The notes under the pieces: generated by a model
Database searches by the model: none
What the model was told of the DNA's origin: nothing
The model's input: only the letters and a program-made list of their open reading frames with translations
NCBI GenBank assembly: GCA_029567195.1
Contig: JAKQLJ010000031.1
Coordinates: forward strand, 1-32,903
Source of the DNA: a bacterium
GTDB lineage: Bacteria; Patescibacteriota; Minisyncoccia; Moranbacterales; UBA2206
Length of the DNA stretch: 32,903 bases
Direction: 5' to 3'
Position numbers and translations under genes: made by a program
Shown: in pieces, positions 13,428 through 20,348 of the stretch
Layout of the letters: each line of letters opens with the position of its first letter
Position numbering within the stretch: the stretch's first letter is position 1

Positions 13428-14138
13428 ATGGAGGACAAGAACCATGAAAAAATTCAATCTCTTCGAGAAATGATTTATAATGCCGAGAAGACTCTTCAGG
13501 GAGCAAAGGCTATGCTTCTTCAACTGGAAGGAAAAAAGAAAGTGGGCCGAAAGAAAAAATCCACTGAAGAAACAGATGAGGGAAGAATAGTTGAAGGAAC
13601 ATTTGACGGACAAATTATGATAGGTGCGGACGGGAAGCAATATCCTGTTCCGGCCAATTATGCTTCGAAATCAAAACTAGTCGAGGGAGACATGCTAAAA
13701 CTTACCATCACCCCTGATGGCTCTTTCGTTTATAAACAAATCGGGCCGGTAGAAAGAAAAAGAGTGATCGGACTGGTCAGCCAGGACGCGGACGGCAACT
13801 ATTTTGTCGCCGCCGAAGGCAAGGCCTATAAAGTTCTTCTGGCTTCCATTACCTACTTTAAAGTGGAACCGGGAGATGAAGTAACACTCGTCATTTCCAG
13901 AGATATTGATTCCGATTGGGGATCAATTGAAAATATTTTGCAAAAATCAAGGGACAAAAAAGGAAAAAATTACGATTCGCTTCCCAAGGATATTGATGAA
14001 ATTTTTGGAGAAAAAAAACCGGAAAAAAATGAAGAGAAAAAAGAAAGCAAGAAGGACAAACTGTCCATCATAGACGAATGGACGCCGGATCTGGACGATC
14101 TCAAGAAAGAATTGGAAAATAATGAGGAAACAAAATAA
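13428..14138 (+). CDS. Conserved-looking protein with two beta-rich repeats, unknown function
   Basis: The 236-residue protein has three parts. Residues 1-50 are helical and basic at the end (GKKKVGRKKKSTEE). Residues about 52-165 contain two similar beta-rich units: GTFDGQIMIGADGKQYPVP...LVEGDMLKLTI, then GLVSQDADGNYFVAAEGKAYKVL...VEPGDEVTLVI. These look like two small barrel or KOW/OB-like folds, a guess. Residues 170-236 are a charged Glu/Lys tail. I have an impression of seeing this layout in other CPR genomes, without a known function. The basic and barrel parts would suit nucleic-acid or ribosome binding, which is inference. The start is uncertain: ATG 13428 has no Shine-Dalgarno, whereas ATG 13470 (MIYNAEK) may be coupled to a small upstream reading frame. 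Confidence 0.8.
   Translation: MEDKNHEKIQSLREMIYNAEKTLQGAKAMLLQLEGKKKVGRKKKSTEETDEGRIVEGTFDGQIMIGADGKQYPVPANYASKSKLVEGDMLKLTITPDGSFVYKQIGPVERKRVIGLVSQDADGNYFVAAEGKAYKVLLASITYFKVEPGDEVTLVISRDIDSDWGSIENILQKSRDKKGKNYDSLPKDIDEIFGEKKPEKNEEKKESKKDKLSIIDEWTPDLDDLKKELENNEETK
13444..13473 (+). CDS. Candidate leader peptide overlapping the start of the 13428 gene
   Basis: Nine codons (MKKFNLFEK) with a perfect GGAGG 9 nt upstream. The TGA stop overlaps an ATG (ATGA, 13470-13473) that is in frame with the 13428 gene. It may be a real coupled leader or a coincidence caused by a misplaced start of the larger gene. Confidence 0.3.
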   Translation: MKKFNLFEK

Positions 14139-14217
14139 AATTGTTTATTTTAAAAAATAAGGAAAAAAGTTAAATTTTCCGTTGTTTTTTGGTTGAAAAA
14201 GTAACGGAAGAAAAAAA

Positions 14218-14874
14218 ATGGAAAATACCACACAGCCAATGCTAAAAAAAGATTATTATCTTTCATTCCTCGCCGGCCTTCTTATCGGCCTTTTATTTTT
14301 GCCCATCCTGAACGCCGCCAAGCCGGAACTTTACGGGAAAATATCCTGGTTTATCATCCCCATCTTCTTTATCGGCGCCCCTTTTGGTTTGGCTATATGC
14401 CATATTCTCAGCCGAAAAATTCCCGTCCTTTGGCAATTGGGAAAATTTGCCGTTACCGGAGTACTCAACGTTTGCGTGGATTTGGGAACCCTTTCTCTCC
14501 TTACTTTTATTTTTGCCAATTATTTAGGCATCTCTGCCAAAAATCTGGTTGTTACCGGAGTTTCTTTTTTGACTTTTTATTCTCTCTTCAAGGCTGCTTC
14601 TTTTATTGTTGCCAACATCAACAGTTATTTTTGGAACAAGCATTGGACATTCCACCAGGAAGAGGATAAAAAAACGGAATTTTTCCAATTTTTCATCGTC
14701 AGCGTTGTGGGATTTTTCATTAACGTCTTTTTTGCTTCCGTTGTTTTCAAATATGTTTCTCCTGTTGCCGGTCTTAATTTGGACCAATGGGGACTGATAG
14801 GCGCAATCATCGGCTCTCTCGCCGGACTAATTTGGAATTTTCTAGGTTATAAATTTATAGTTTTTAAAAAATAA
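14218..14874 (+). CDS. GtrA-like membrane protein
   Basis: The 218-residue protein has a pair of hydrophobic segments (about residues 12-60), followed by the four-helix GtrA-like domain: LGKFAVTGVLNVCVDLGTLSLL, ANINSYFWNKHWTF, FFQFFIVSVVGFFINVFFASVVF and a closing GLIWNFLGYKFIVFKK. The NSYFWNKHWTF and NFLGYKFIVF patterns are characteristic. GtrA-family proteins are thought to help flip or transfer undecaprenyl-phosphate-linked sugars during surface-glycan synthesis. The first two segments are an addition compared with the minimal family of about 130 residues. A GGAAG lies 8 nt before the ATG. It lies 79 bp after the previous gene and ends in a clear terminator. Confidence 0.85.
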   Translation: MENTTQPMLKKDYYLSFLAGLLIGLLFLPILNAAKPELYGKISWFIIPIFFIGAPFGLAICHILSRKIPVLWQLGKFAVTGVLNVCVDLGTLSLLTFIFANYLGISAKNLVVTGVSFLTFYSLFKAASFIVANINSYFWNKHWTFHQEEDKKTEFFQFFIVSVVGFFINVFFASVVFKYVSPVAGLNLDQWGLIGAIIGSLAGLIWNFLGYKFIVFKK

Positions 14875-14888
14875 ACCAGTTTTTCAAT

Positions 14889-14918
14889 AAAAAGGCGGAT
14901 CTTGTGTCCGTCTTTTTT
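14889..14918 (+). terminator. Rho-independent terminator of the GtrA-like gene
   Basis: AAAAAGGCGGA, loop, TCCGTCTTTTTT with one G-T wobble. It directly precedes the dnaX promoter. Confidence 0.85.
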
Positions 14919-14930
14919 AAATTGTATAAT
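14902..14930 (+). promoter_or_regulatory. Candidate dnaX promoter overlapping the terminator
   Basis: TTGTGT, 17 bp, perfect TATAAT. The -35 lies in the loop of the upstream terminator. The predicted mRNA would begin within about 15 nt of the dnaX start. Confidence 0.55.
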
Positions 14931-14950
14931 AAGAAAAAGGGGTGCCAGCT

Positions 14951-16552
14951 ATGGCGCTCTTAGCTTTATTTAACCCTATGGCAGAAACATTATATCGAAA
15001 ATACAGGCCGAAGAATTTTTCGGAAATTATCGGACAAACGCATATCGTCCGCACTCTTGGTAATGCCGTTTCTTCCGATCGCATCGGCCAGGCTTATCTT
15101 TTCACCGGTCCCCGAGGAACGGGAAAAACTTCCATTGCCCGGATTCTGGCTAAGACCGTCAACTGTCCGGATCAAAAGAAATCAATTCCTTGCGAAAAAT
15201 GCCCGTCATGTAAAACGATAAATGAAGGAAGATCTCTCGATATCATAGAAATTGATGCCGCTTCCAATACCGGTGTGGATAATATTCGGGAACTAAAGGA
15301 AACAGTCGCCCTTCCGCCAACATCCTTGAAATTCAAAGTATACATCATAGACGAAGTGCATATGCTTTCTACCGGCGCTTTTAATGCCCTCTTGAAAACC
15401 TTGGAGGAACCGCCGACTCACGTAATTTTTATTCTGGCCACCACTGAAATTCACAAAGTTCCCGATACCATCATTTCCCGTTGCCAGCGCTTTGATTTCA
15501 CAAGACTTCCTCTCCAAAATATTATCGAAAAACTTTCCCTGATTGCCAAAGAAGAAAAGGTGAAAATAGGAAAGGAGGCTCTGGAAATGATCGCTTTGGC
15601 ATCGGAAGGTGGAATGCGCGATGCCGAATCGCTTTTTTCTCAAATTATAACGCTGGAAGACAAAAACATTACCACCAAAGAAGTGGAAGAAATTTTAGGT
15701 TCCACCGACAGAAAAGTTGTCCACGAGATAGCCGAAATGATTTTGGAAAATGATTCAACCGGCGCTATTTCCAAAGTAAACGGCCTTTTGGATGACGGGT
15801 ATGACCTGGCTGTTTTTAACAAGTCCCTTGTCAATTATCTTAGGCAAGTGATGCTTCTTAAGATAAACGAAAAATTGAGCCGCCATTTTTCTTATGAAAT
15901 GACCAAGGAACAACTGGAAAAAACCCTAAAATTAGTTCAAAAAGCGGAGTTGTTCCGAATTATTGATATCATTAATCTCTTTCTTAAAGCGCAAACAAAA
16001 ATTTCTTCTTTTATTCTTCCTCAGTTGCCGCTAGAAATTGCTATCATAAAAGCAACAAACACTTTTCCCGTGCATTTGGATAATAAAATAGAAATCAATA
16101 ATCAGAAGCCTATAAGTATAAATCAAAAAATAGAAATAAAAGAGCGGGAAACGGAAAAAGAAACAGCTGACGCTCCGAAAAAAAATGAAAGCGTGGATAT
16201 GGACACTATCAGAGCCAATTGGAATAAGCTTCTGGTTGAAATTAGGCCATTTAATCATTCTCTAAATGCCCTCCTTTTTAATTGCCAGGTTTTGAAAGTA
16301 AAAGGCAATGAAATAACTCTGGGCACACCTTATGAATTTTATCGGGAAAGATTGGCGGAAAACAGCAACAGATTGACAATCGAAGAGGTGTTTAGTAAAA
16401 TTTTAGGATTGAAAGTGACGATAACAACAGTCATCGATAAGAGTTTAGCCAAGAAAACAACGCCGGAAGAAATTGTAGAAGAAAAAAATTCTACCCAGGA
16501 TCCCCTGCTCGATTCAGCTTTGGAAATTATGGGCGGGAAAGTGGTGGAATAA
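14951..16552 (+). CDS. dnaX: DNA polymerase III subunit gamma/tau
   Basis: DnaX is the clamp-loader ATPase that loads the beta clamp and links polymerase cores. It begins YRKYRPKNFSEIIGQ, has Walker A GPRGTGKT, a zinc-binding region with CPDQ...CEKCPSC, Walker B IIDEVHML, and sensor 1 ILATTE followed by ISRCQRFDF. A C-terminal tau-like region of about 150 residues follows, with a short charged linker. The total of about 534 residues is shorter than E. coli tau (643). The track start is GTG 14942; ATG 14951 lies 9 nt after AAGGGG, while ATG 14978 (MAETLYRKYRP) matches the usual family start but lacks a Shine-Dalgarno. I chose 14951. No recR or ybaB follows; tRNA-Gln sequence begins 4 bp after the stop. 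Confidence 0.94.
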   Translation: MALLALFNPMAETLYRKYRPKNFSEIIGQTHIVRTLGNAVSSDRIGQAYLFTGPRGTGKTSIARILAKTVNCPDQKKSIPCEKCPSCKTINEGRSLDIIEIDAASNTGVDNIRELKETVALPPTSLKFKVYIIDEVHMLSTGAFNALLKTLEEPPTHVIFILATTEIHKVPDTIISRCQRFDFTRLPLQNIIEKLSLIAKEEKVKIGKEALEMIALASEGGMRDAESLFSQIITLEDKNITTKEVEEILGSTDRKVVHEIAEMILENDSTGAISKVNGLLDDGYDLAVFNKSLVNYLRQVMLLKINEKLSRHFSYEMTKEQLEKTLKLVQKAELFRIIDIINLFLKAQTKISSFILPQLPLEIAIIKATNTFPVHLDNKIEINNQKPISINQKIEIKERETEKETADAPKKNESVDMDTIRANWNKLLVEIRPFNHSLNALLFNCQVLKVKGNEITLGTPYEFYRERLAENSNRLTIEEVFSKILGLKVTITTVIDKSLAKKTTPEEIVEEKNSTQDPLLDSALEIMGGKVVE

Positions 16553-16555
16553 TGA

Positions 16556-16577
16556 TGGGGTGTAGCCAAGCGGTAAG
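16556..16577 (+). repeat. Partial copy of the 5' end of tRNA-Gln (22 nt exact)
   Basis: These 22 nt are identical to the first 22 nt of the intact tRNA-Gln at 16885-16906, covering the 5' acceptor strand and most of the D arm. The flanking bases differ. After the repeat the sequence diverges into two GC-rich hairpins (GTCGCC-TCTTC-GGCGAC and CCGCC-GATGA-GGCGG). Together with the tRNA it brackets the GIY-YIG gene. This looks like the scar of an insertion or duplication. Confidence 0.85.
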
Positions 16578-16615
16578 TCGCCTCTTCGGCGACCCGCCGA
16601 TGAGGCGGGGCAAAA
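16577..16615 (+). other. Two adjacent GC-rich hairpins before the GIY-YIG gene
   Basis: GTCGCC/GGCGAC and CCGCC/GGCGG each enclose a 5-nt loop. The GC content is much above the surroundings. No T-run follows, so they are unlikely to be terminators. They may be the end structure of a small mobile unit. Confidence 0.55.
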
Positions 16616-16624
16616 ACAAAAAAT

Positions 16625-16894
16625 ATGTATTACGTATATGTATTAGAAAGCTTAAAAAACAAACGTATATATACAGGCTTCACAAATAATTTAAAAAGGA
16701 GATTTATAGAGCATAACACTCGTAAAGGCGGTCATTATTCAAGCAGAAATGCTCCATTTAAATTATTATTCTATGAAGCTTTTATAAACAAGAGAGATGC
16801 TGAAAAATCTGAAAAGTTTTTTAAGACTGGATATGGTCGAGAAGTTTTAAAGGATAAGTTGAAATTTTATTTTAAAAATAGTATTGGGGTGTAG
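16625..16894 (+). CDS. GIY-YIG nuclease-domain protein (UPF0213-like)
   Basis: The 89-residue protein is a minimal GIY-YIG domain: MYYVYVLESLKNKRIYTGFT supplies the two beta-strand tyrosine motifs, the conserved Arg lies in NLKRRFIEHN, and the conserved Glu in KRDAEKSEKFFK. It is a full-length member of the stand-alone UvrC-N/YhbQ-like group (about 80-100 residues), common in CPR genomes, with DNA-cutting activity likely but of unknown target. Its stop codon TAG is read from nucleotides 8-10 of the tRNA-Gln gene, so gene and tRNA overlap by 10 nt. A 22-nt copy of the tRNA start lies 47 bp upstream. No Shine-Dalgarno is visible. The local AT content is higher than in dnaX, consistent with but not proof of transfer. 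Confidence 0.88.
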   Translation: MYYVYVLESLKNKRIYTGFTNNLKRRFIEHNTRKGGHYSSRNAPFKLLFYEAFINKRDAEKSEKFFKTGYGREVLKDKLKFYFKNSIGV

Positions 16895-16956
16895 CCAAGC
16901 GGTAAGGCAGGGGCCTTTGAAGCCCCCATGCGTAGGTTCGAATCCTACCGCCCCAA
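16885..16956 (+). tRNA. tRNA-Gln (anticodon TTG)
   Basis: A complete cloverleaf can be drawn by eye: acceptor TGGGGTG/CGCCCCA with one T-G wobble, D stem GCC/GGC with AAGCGGTAA loop, anticodon stem GGGGC/GCCCC around CTTTGAA (anticodon TTG, reading CAA), T stem GTAGG/CCTAC with TTCGAAT loop. CCA is not encoded after the discriminator A. The first 10 nt overlap the end of the GIY-YIG gene. Confidence 0.95.
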
Positions 16957-16970
16957 CATTTCAGTATAAG

Positions 16971-16999
16971 CAGGCGCACCAACGCCTGTTTTCATTTTA
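16971..16999 (+). terminator. Rho-independent terminator after tRNA-Gln
   Basis: CAGGCG, CACCAA loop, CGCCTG, then TTTTCATTTTATT. It closes the dnaX/GIY-YIG/tRNA-Gln unit. Confidence 0.8.
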
Positions 17000-17147
17000 T
17001 TCAAAGTATTATTTGAAGATTTAGAGATAATTGTAAATTAGTGAGGATAAAAATTTAATCTTATGCAATACTGAAGTCATAATCCTTAAATAAATGGAAA
17101 GCGTAAGATTGTTTCTAGATTTTGATTGATAAAAGCTAGATGTCGCT

Positions 17148-17192
17148 TTTTTAAAAAACCACCCTTCGGGCATCCATTATCCGCGAAGGGTG
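17148..17192 (-). terminator. Rho-independent terminator of the 17234 gene
   Basis: On the minus strand CACCCTTCG, a 15-nt loop, CGAAGGGTG (perfect 9-bp stem), then GTTTTTT. It lies about 40 bp after the stop of the small minus-strand gene. The stretch 17000-17147 holds nothing else I can support. Confidence 0.82.
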
Positions 17193-17233
17193 TGTTCAAG
17201 TGTCCGAATAAGAAACATAAAAAACAAGGAGAA

Positions 17234-17494
17234 CTAGACAAATTTTCGTACAATAGCAAAGACAACACTAGTGGCTGCTATCCCCTCGCAGCAGTCTTTT
17301 TGGATAAGCTCAATTCTCATTCCCCATGCTCCATTCACTATTTCAGAAACACATTCCTCCAGGATTCCCAAGTCTTCTGGCGTAAGTGCTTCAAGAAATG
17401 GTTTTATGGACGCATAGTAATCCCAATCCGAAAGCATATCGTTTACATGACCATCTGTTAACGCCTTGAGCAACTTCCTAATCTCTGGTTTCAT
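17234..17494 (-). CDS. Small soluble protein, unknown function
   Basis: An 86-residue acidic, mostly helical protein: MKPEIRKLLKALTDGHVNDM, then SDWDYYASIKPFLEALTPED, and a C-terminal CCEGIAATSVVFAIVRKFV. I recognise no family. It is supported by a strong Shine-Dalgarno (GGAGG, about 5 nt before ATG), a perfect terminator downstream, and a possible promoter about 140-165 bp upstream. The opposite-strand ORF 17126-17461 is a shadow. Its predicted leader contains a degenerate copy of the dispersed repeat. It is surrounded by non-coding sequence and sits next to the tRNA-Gln/GIY-YIG scar, so it may belong to a variable locus. Confidence 0.75.
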   Translation of the reverse strand: MKPEIRKLLKALTDGHVNDMLSDWDYYASIKPFLEALTPEDLGILEECVSEIVNGAWGMRIELIQKDCCEGIAATSVVFAIVRKFV

Positions 17495-17528
17495 CTCGTC
17501 CTCCGAGCTCTTAAGATTAATTTCGCTT

Positions 17529-17590
17529 TGTCATTCATGGCTTGACCAAGAATCCAGTAAATAAGCCAAGTTATGAAACTAAATCCCCGC
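17529..17590 (-). repeat. Dispersed palindromic repeat, copy B (degenerate)
   Basis: Aligned gap-free to 577-638, 48 of 62 bases match by eye, but the ATTCCC/GGGAAT arms have decayed (GATTCTTGG ... CCATGAATG). It lies in the probable leader of the 17234 gene, 35 bp before its ATG. Confidence 0.65.
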
Positions 17591-17633
17591 CTTCGCGGTG
17601 ATGACAACAAAGAACAGTATTATTGAGTCTCAG

Positions 17634-17660
17634 AGTATATCTAAATTAGTAAAAAGTCAA
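17634..17660 (-). promoter_or_regulatory. Weak candidate promoter for the 17234 gene
   Basis: TTGACT and TATACT on the minus strand, but with a 15-bp spacer, shorter than optimal. The leader would be about 130 nt and contain repeat copy B. Confidence 0.35.
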
Positions 17661-17676
17661 GTGAAACACGCGTTGG

Positions 17677-17770
17677 CTCTCTTTCTTTTTCAATAATTTC
17701 TTTACCTCCCCCTCAACTCCCTCTCTCTTTCCACTTCGCTTCAAAAATCCCCCATTTTTCCAAAATCCCT
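17677..17770 (+). other. Polypyrimidine tract, about 95 nt, no gene
   Basis: The plus strand is almost entirely C and T (for example CTCTCTTTCC, CCTCCCCCTC), the complement is purine-rich. No start codon with a convincing frame is seen. This fills the middle of the 480-bp gap before the 17978 gene. One minus-strand frame stays open for about 40 codons here but its composition is simply that of the tract. Confidence 0.5.
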
Positions 17771-17788
17771 CATTCTGTTAAAATAAAA

Positions 17789-17917
17789 TTAGCTTAAATC
17801 CGGCACATAAACATACTGATTCATCTCACGAAACAAGGTTCTAACATTGTCCACGATGGTCAACAAACAATAAAAACCACTGGCGTTTAGCTGGTGGTTT
17901 TGATTTGTTTCAAAAAA
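17789..17917 (-). pseudogene. Possible short protein or gene remnant
   Basis: One minus-strand frame is open for 43 codons and its end reads like protein sequence (LLTIVDNVRTLFREMNQYVY, then VPDLS and stop). No ATG precedes it; a TTG could start a 24-residue peptide. The front of the frame overlaps the hairpin at 17873-17901. It may be a decayed gene end, a tiny gene or chance. Confidence 0.25.
17873..17901. terminator. Terminator-like hairpin with no obvious gene upstream
   Basis: AAAACCACTGGC, GTTTA loop, GCTGGTGGTTTT (12 bp, two G-T wobbles), then TGATTTGTTT on the plus strand. The minus strand also continues T-rich (TATTGTTTGTT). No recognised plus-strand gene ends here, so it could close an unrecognised small RNA, or act on the minus strand. 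Confidence 0.55.
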
Positions 17918-17962
17918 TTATACTCTGAAACAAAATAATTTCTTTATTTTAACCGGCTTTTT

Positions 17963-17971
17963 TGCTAGAAT
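17963..17971 (+). promoter_or_regulatory. Possible extended -10 at the start of the 17978 gene
   Basis: TTGC followed by TAGAAT, an extended -10 shape, ends 6 bp before the ATG at 17978. If used, the mRNA would be nearly leaderless. No good -35 is visible. Confidence 0.3.
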
Positions 17972-17977
17972 TTAGCC

Positions 17978-19582
17978 ATGGAAGAGTTTTTGCCAAAAAT
18001 CATAAAAGCTAAAAAATGGCTGGAGCATAACCTCTTTTTTATTATCGTCATTCTTTTTCTCATCATCTGGTGCGATATGTTTTTACTGCGTGAGATAAAC
18101 CTTGTTTCCGCCGACCTTGGAAGACATATTGAAAACGGAAAATTATTTTTAAAAGACTCCACCATCCCCCACACCAACCTTTTTTCCTACACCCATCCCG
18201 ATTTCCCTTTTATCGCCCATCATTGGGGTTCGGGAGTCATTTTTTTTGCCACAGAACGGTTTTTCGGCATGAATGGCCTGTCTTTTTTCTATGTCGCCCT
18301 GAATATTTTGACTTTTTTCATATTTTTCCGAGTAGCCCAAAAATGCTCCAATTTTTATATCGCCACCGCTTTTTCATTTTTGGTTATTCCCCTGATCGGC
18401 GAACGGACAGAAATCCGGCCGGAAGTTTTCAGTTTTCTTTTTTCCGGAATCTTTTTCTGGATTTTATGGAAATTTAAAAAAAACGAGCTGTCCTGGAAAT
18501 GGCTTCTCTTTTTGCCTATTCTTGAAATGATATGGATAAATCTCCACGTTTATTTTTTTCTGGGCATTGCCATTACGGGCGTATTTTTCCTGGAAGAGCT
18601 GGTCAAATTTTTTATCTTCAAAAAAATAGGCTATGAGACGGAAAGTACAAAAATAAAAGCGCTGTTATTGGTGATAATTTTTAATTTTTTATTTTCTTTC
18701 ATTAATCCTTTCGGCGCCAAAGGAGTTTTCTATCCCTTGAATATCTTCCAAAACTACGGCTATATGGTGTTGGAAAACCAATCCGTCTGGTTTTTGGAAA
18801 ATTTGGGCTTTATTCAAAATCCTAATTTTCTTCTTTATAAAATTGTCATCCTGGCCATTATTGCCAGCTTCATCTTCCTGATCTTTATAAATCGCCAGAA
18901 ATTTTCCCTCTCCCTTTTCATTTTTGCCGTTTCTTTCGGCACTATCGGCGGTCTGGCTATCAGAAACCTGTCTTTATTCGGCTTTTTTGCCCTGCCGATT
19001 CTTTCCTATAACACCTGGGAAATAATCAAAAAAAAGTTTCCCGAAAAAAAAGAGACGTTGAAACTTCCTATTTTTGTCCTGGCTATCGCCATTTTCGCCG
19101 TTACTTTTTTTACCCATAAGACTAAATTTAATTCCAGCCCCCGAGGCGGTCTTTATTCCAAAATCAACGCCTCGGCTGAATTTTTCAAAAAAGAAAATAT
19201 TCAGGGACCGATTTTTAACGATTACGACATCGGCAGTTATTTAATTTATCATCTTTATCCGGAAGAAAAAGTTTTTGTCGACAATCGGCCGGAAGCCTAC
19301 CCCGCTTCTTTCTTTGAGGATGTTTATATTCCCGTTCAGGAAGATAACAACAAATGGAAAGAAACTGACGGAAAATATAATTTCAACGCCATATTTTTCT
19401 ATGTTAATGATGCCACTCCCTGGGGACAAAAATTTCTCATTGAGCGCGTTTCCGATCCTAATTGGGCACCGGTTTATGTTGACAGTTTTGCCATTATATT
19501 TCTAAAAAGAAACGAAAAAAACGGTGATCTTATTGGTCGCTTTGAAATTCCAAGCGGCCGTTTCAGCGTAAAAAATAAATAA
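17978..19582 (+). CDS. Polytopic membrane protein, GT-C glycosyltransferase-like
   Basis: The 534-residue protein has about ten or more hydrophobic segments. The first extracytoplasmic loop after segment 1 carries SADLGRHIENGKLFL, with an acidic residue placed like the catalytic Asp of GT-C transferases, and HHWGSGVIFF. A second loop has ERTEIRPEVFSF. After the last membrane segment a soluble domain of about 140 residues contains FNDYDIGSYLIYHLYPEEKV and VDNRPEAYP. I infer a lipid-linked-sugar-dependent transferase or related envelope enzyme, but no named family is certain. The next gene, a family 2 glycosyltransferase that could make such a lipid-linked donor, starts 5 bp later, which supports this. 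No Shine-Dalgarno is visible at the ATG. Confidence 0.7.
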   Translation: MEEFLPKIIKAKKWLEHNLFFIIVILFLIIWCDMFLLREINLVSADLGRHIENGKLFLKDSTIPHTNLFSYTHPDFPFIAHHWGSGVIFFATERFFGMNGLSFFYVALNILTFFIFFRVAQKCSNFYIATAFSFLVIPLIGERTEIRPEVFSFLFSGIFFWILWKFKKNELSWKWLLFLPILEMIWINLHVYFFLGIAITGVFFLEELVKFFIFKKIGYETESTKIKALLLVIIFNFLFSFINPFGAKGVFYPLNIFQNYGYMVLENQSVWFLENLGFIQNPNFLLYKIVILAIIASFIFLIFINRQKFSLSLFIFAVSFGTIGGLAIRNLSLFGFFALPILSYNTWEIIKKKFPEKKETLKLPIFVLAIAIFAVTFFTHKTKFNSSPRGGLYSKINASAEFFKKENIQGPIFNDYDIGSYLIYHLYPEEKVFVDNRPEAYPASFFEDVYIPVQEDNNKWKETDGKYNFNAIFFYVNDATPWGQKFLIERVSDPNWAPVYVDSFAIIFLKRNEKNGDLIGRFEIPSGRFSVKNK

Positions 19583-19587
19583 AAAAT

Positions 19588-20289
19588 ATGAACATAGAAA
19601 AATTGTCCATAATTATTCCGGTTTTTAACGAAGAAAAAACTATCCAGAAAACCATCGAGCGCGTTTTTAGGGCGGACACGGACGGCATAAGAAGAGAAAT
19701 AATCGTTATAAATGACGGCTCCACTGATAATTCTTATAATATCCTGAAAGATTTGATGAACAAATTCAGCTTTGTTTTTATCAGTCATCCTAAAAATTTA
19801 GGCAAAGGTTCTGCTCTAAGAACCGGTTTCCAAAGGACTTCCGGCGATATAATTATTGTTCAAGACGCTGACTTGGAATATAACCCCAGCGATTTTTCAA
19901 AGATCCTGAGGGCATTTGAGAATAAAAAAGTTATGGTTGTTTACGGCTCAAGAAACATCCATCCCAAAAAGCGCGGCTATCCCCATTATGTTTTGGGCGC
20001 CTGGTTTTTAACCTTTCTCATCAATCGCCTTTTCAAATCCCGCCTCACCGACAGCTACACCTGTTATAAGGCTTTCCGTCGGGAAGTGATAAAAAGCTTA
20101 GAATTGGATTCCACCGGTTTTGAAATTGAAGCGGAGATAACCGCAAAAATTCTCAAAAAAAGAATACGCATAAAGGAAGTGCCCATCAGTTATTCCCCTC
20201 GAAAATTCAAGGAAGGCAAAAAAATAGGACTAAAAGACGCCTTCAAAGGAATGTCGGTGATTTTTAAAAATTATTTTTCCAATAATTAG
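19588..20289 (+). CDS. Family 2 glycosyltransferase, polyprenyl-phosphate mannosyltransferase-like
   Basis: The 233-residue GT-A protein starts LSIIIPVFNEEKTIQKTIER, with the nucleotide-binding VINDGSTDNS, the KNLGKGSALRTGF loop, the metal-binding DAD-type motif in IVQDADLEYNPSD, and VVYGSRN. The C-terminal part has SYTCYKAFRREV, GFEIEAEITAKI and VPISYSPRKFKEGKKIGLKD. This pattern is that of dolichyl/undecaprenyl-phosphate mannosyl- or glucosyltransferases, which charge a lipid carrier with one sugar at the cytoplasmic membrane face. No membrane segment is predicted at the C-terminus, so it is the short soluble form. It lies 5 bp after the GT-C-like gene, likely producing its donor. A two-way terminator closes the unit. 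Confidence 0.9.
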   Translation: MNIEKLSIIIPVFNEEKTIQKTIERVFRADTDGIRREIIVINDGSTDNSYNILKDLMNKFSFVFISHPKNLGKGSALRTGFQRTSGDIIIVQDADLEYNPSDFSKILRAFENKKVMVVYGSRNIHPKKRGYPHYVLGAWFLTFLINRLFKSRLTDSYTCYKAFRREVIKSLELDSTGFEIEAEITAKILKKRIRIKEVPISYSPRKFKEGKKIGLKDAFKGMSVIFKNYFSNN

Positions 20290-20298
20290 CAAGATGCA

Positions 20299-20326
20299 AA
20301 AAGCCCCCGCTTAAGCGGGGGCTTTT
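20299..20326. terminator. Two-way terminator between convergent units
   Basis: AAAAGCCCCCGC, TTAA, GCGGGGGCTTTT: a perfect 12-bp stem with T-runs on both strands. It ends the glycosyltransferase operon (plus) and rplL (minus). Confidence 0.93.
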
Positions 20327-20348
20327 GTGATATCCAAAAAATCAGATA

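Noticed and set aside
16556-16620. Second complete tRNA gene
   Set aside because: Only the first 22 nt match tRNA-Gln; the two following hairpins do not give a T arm, and no 3' acceptor strand complementary to TGGGGTG is present.
17126-17461. Plus-strand ORF of 111 residues
   Set aside because: It runs through a terminator and opposite a minus-strand gene that has a strong Shine-Dalgarno; composition is not protein-like.
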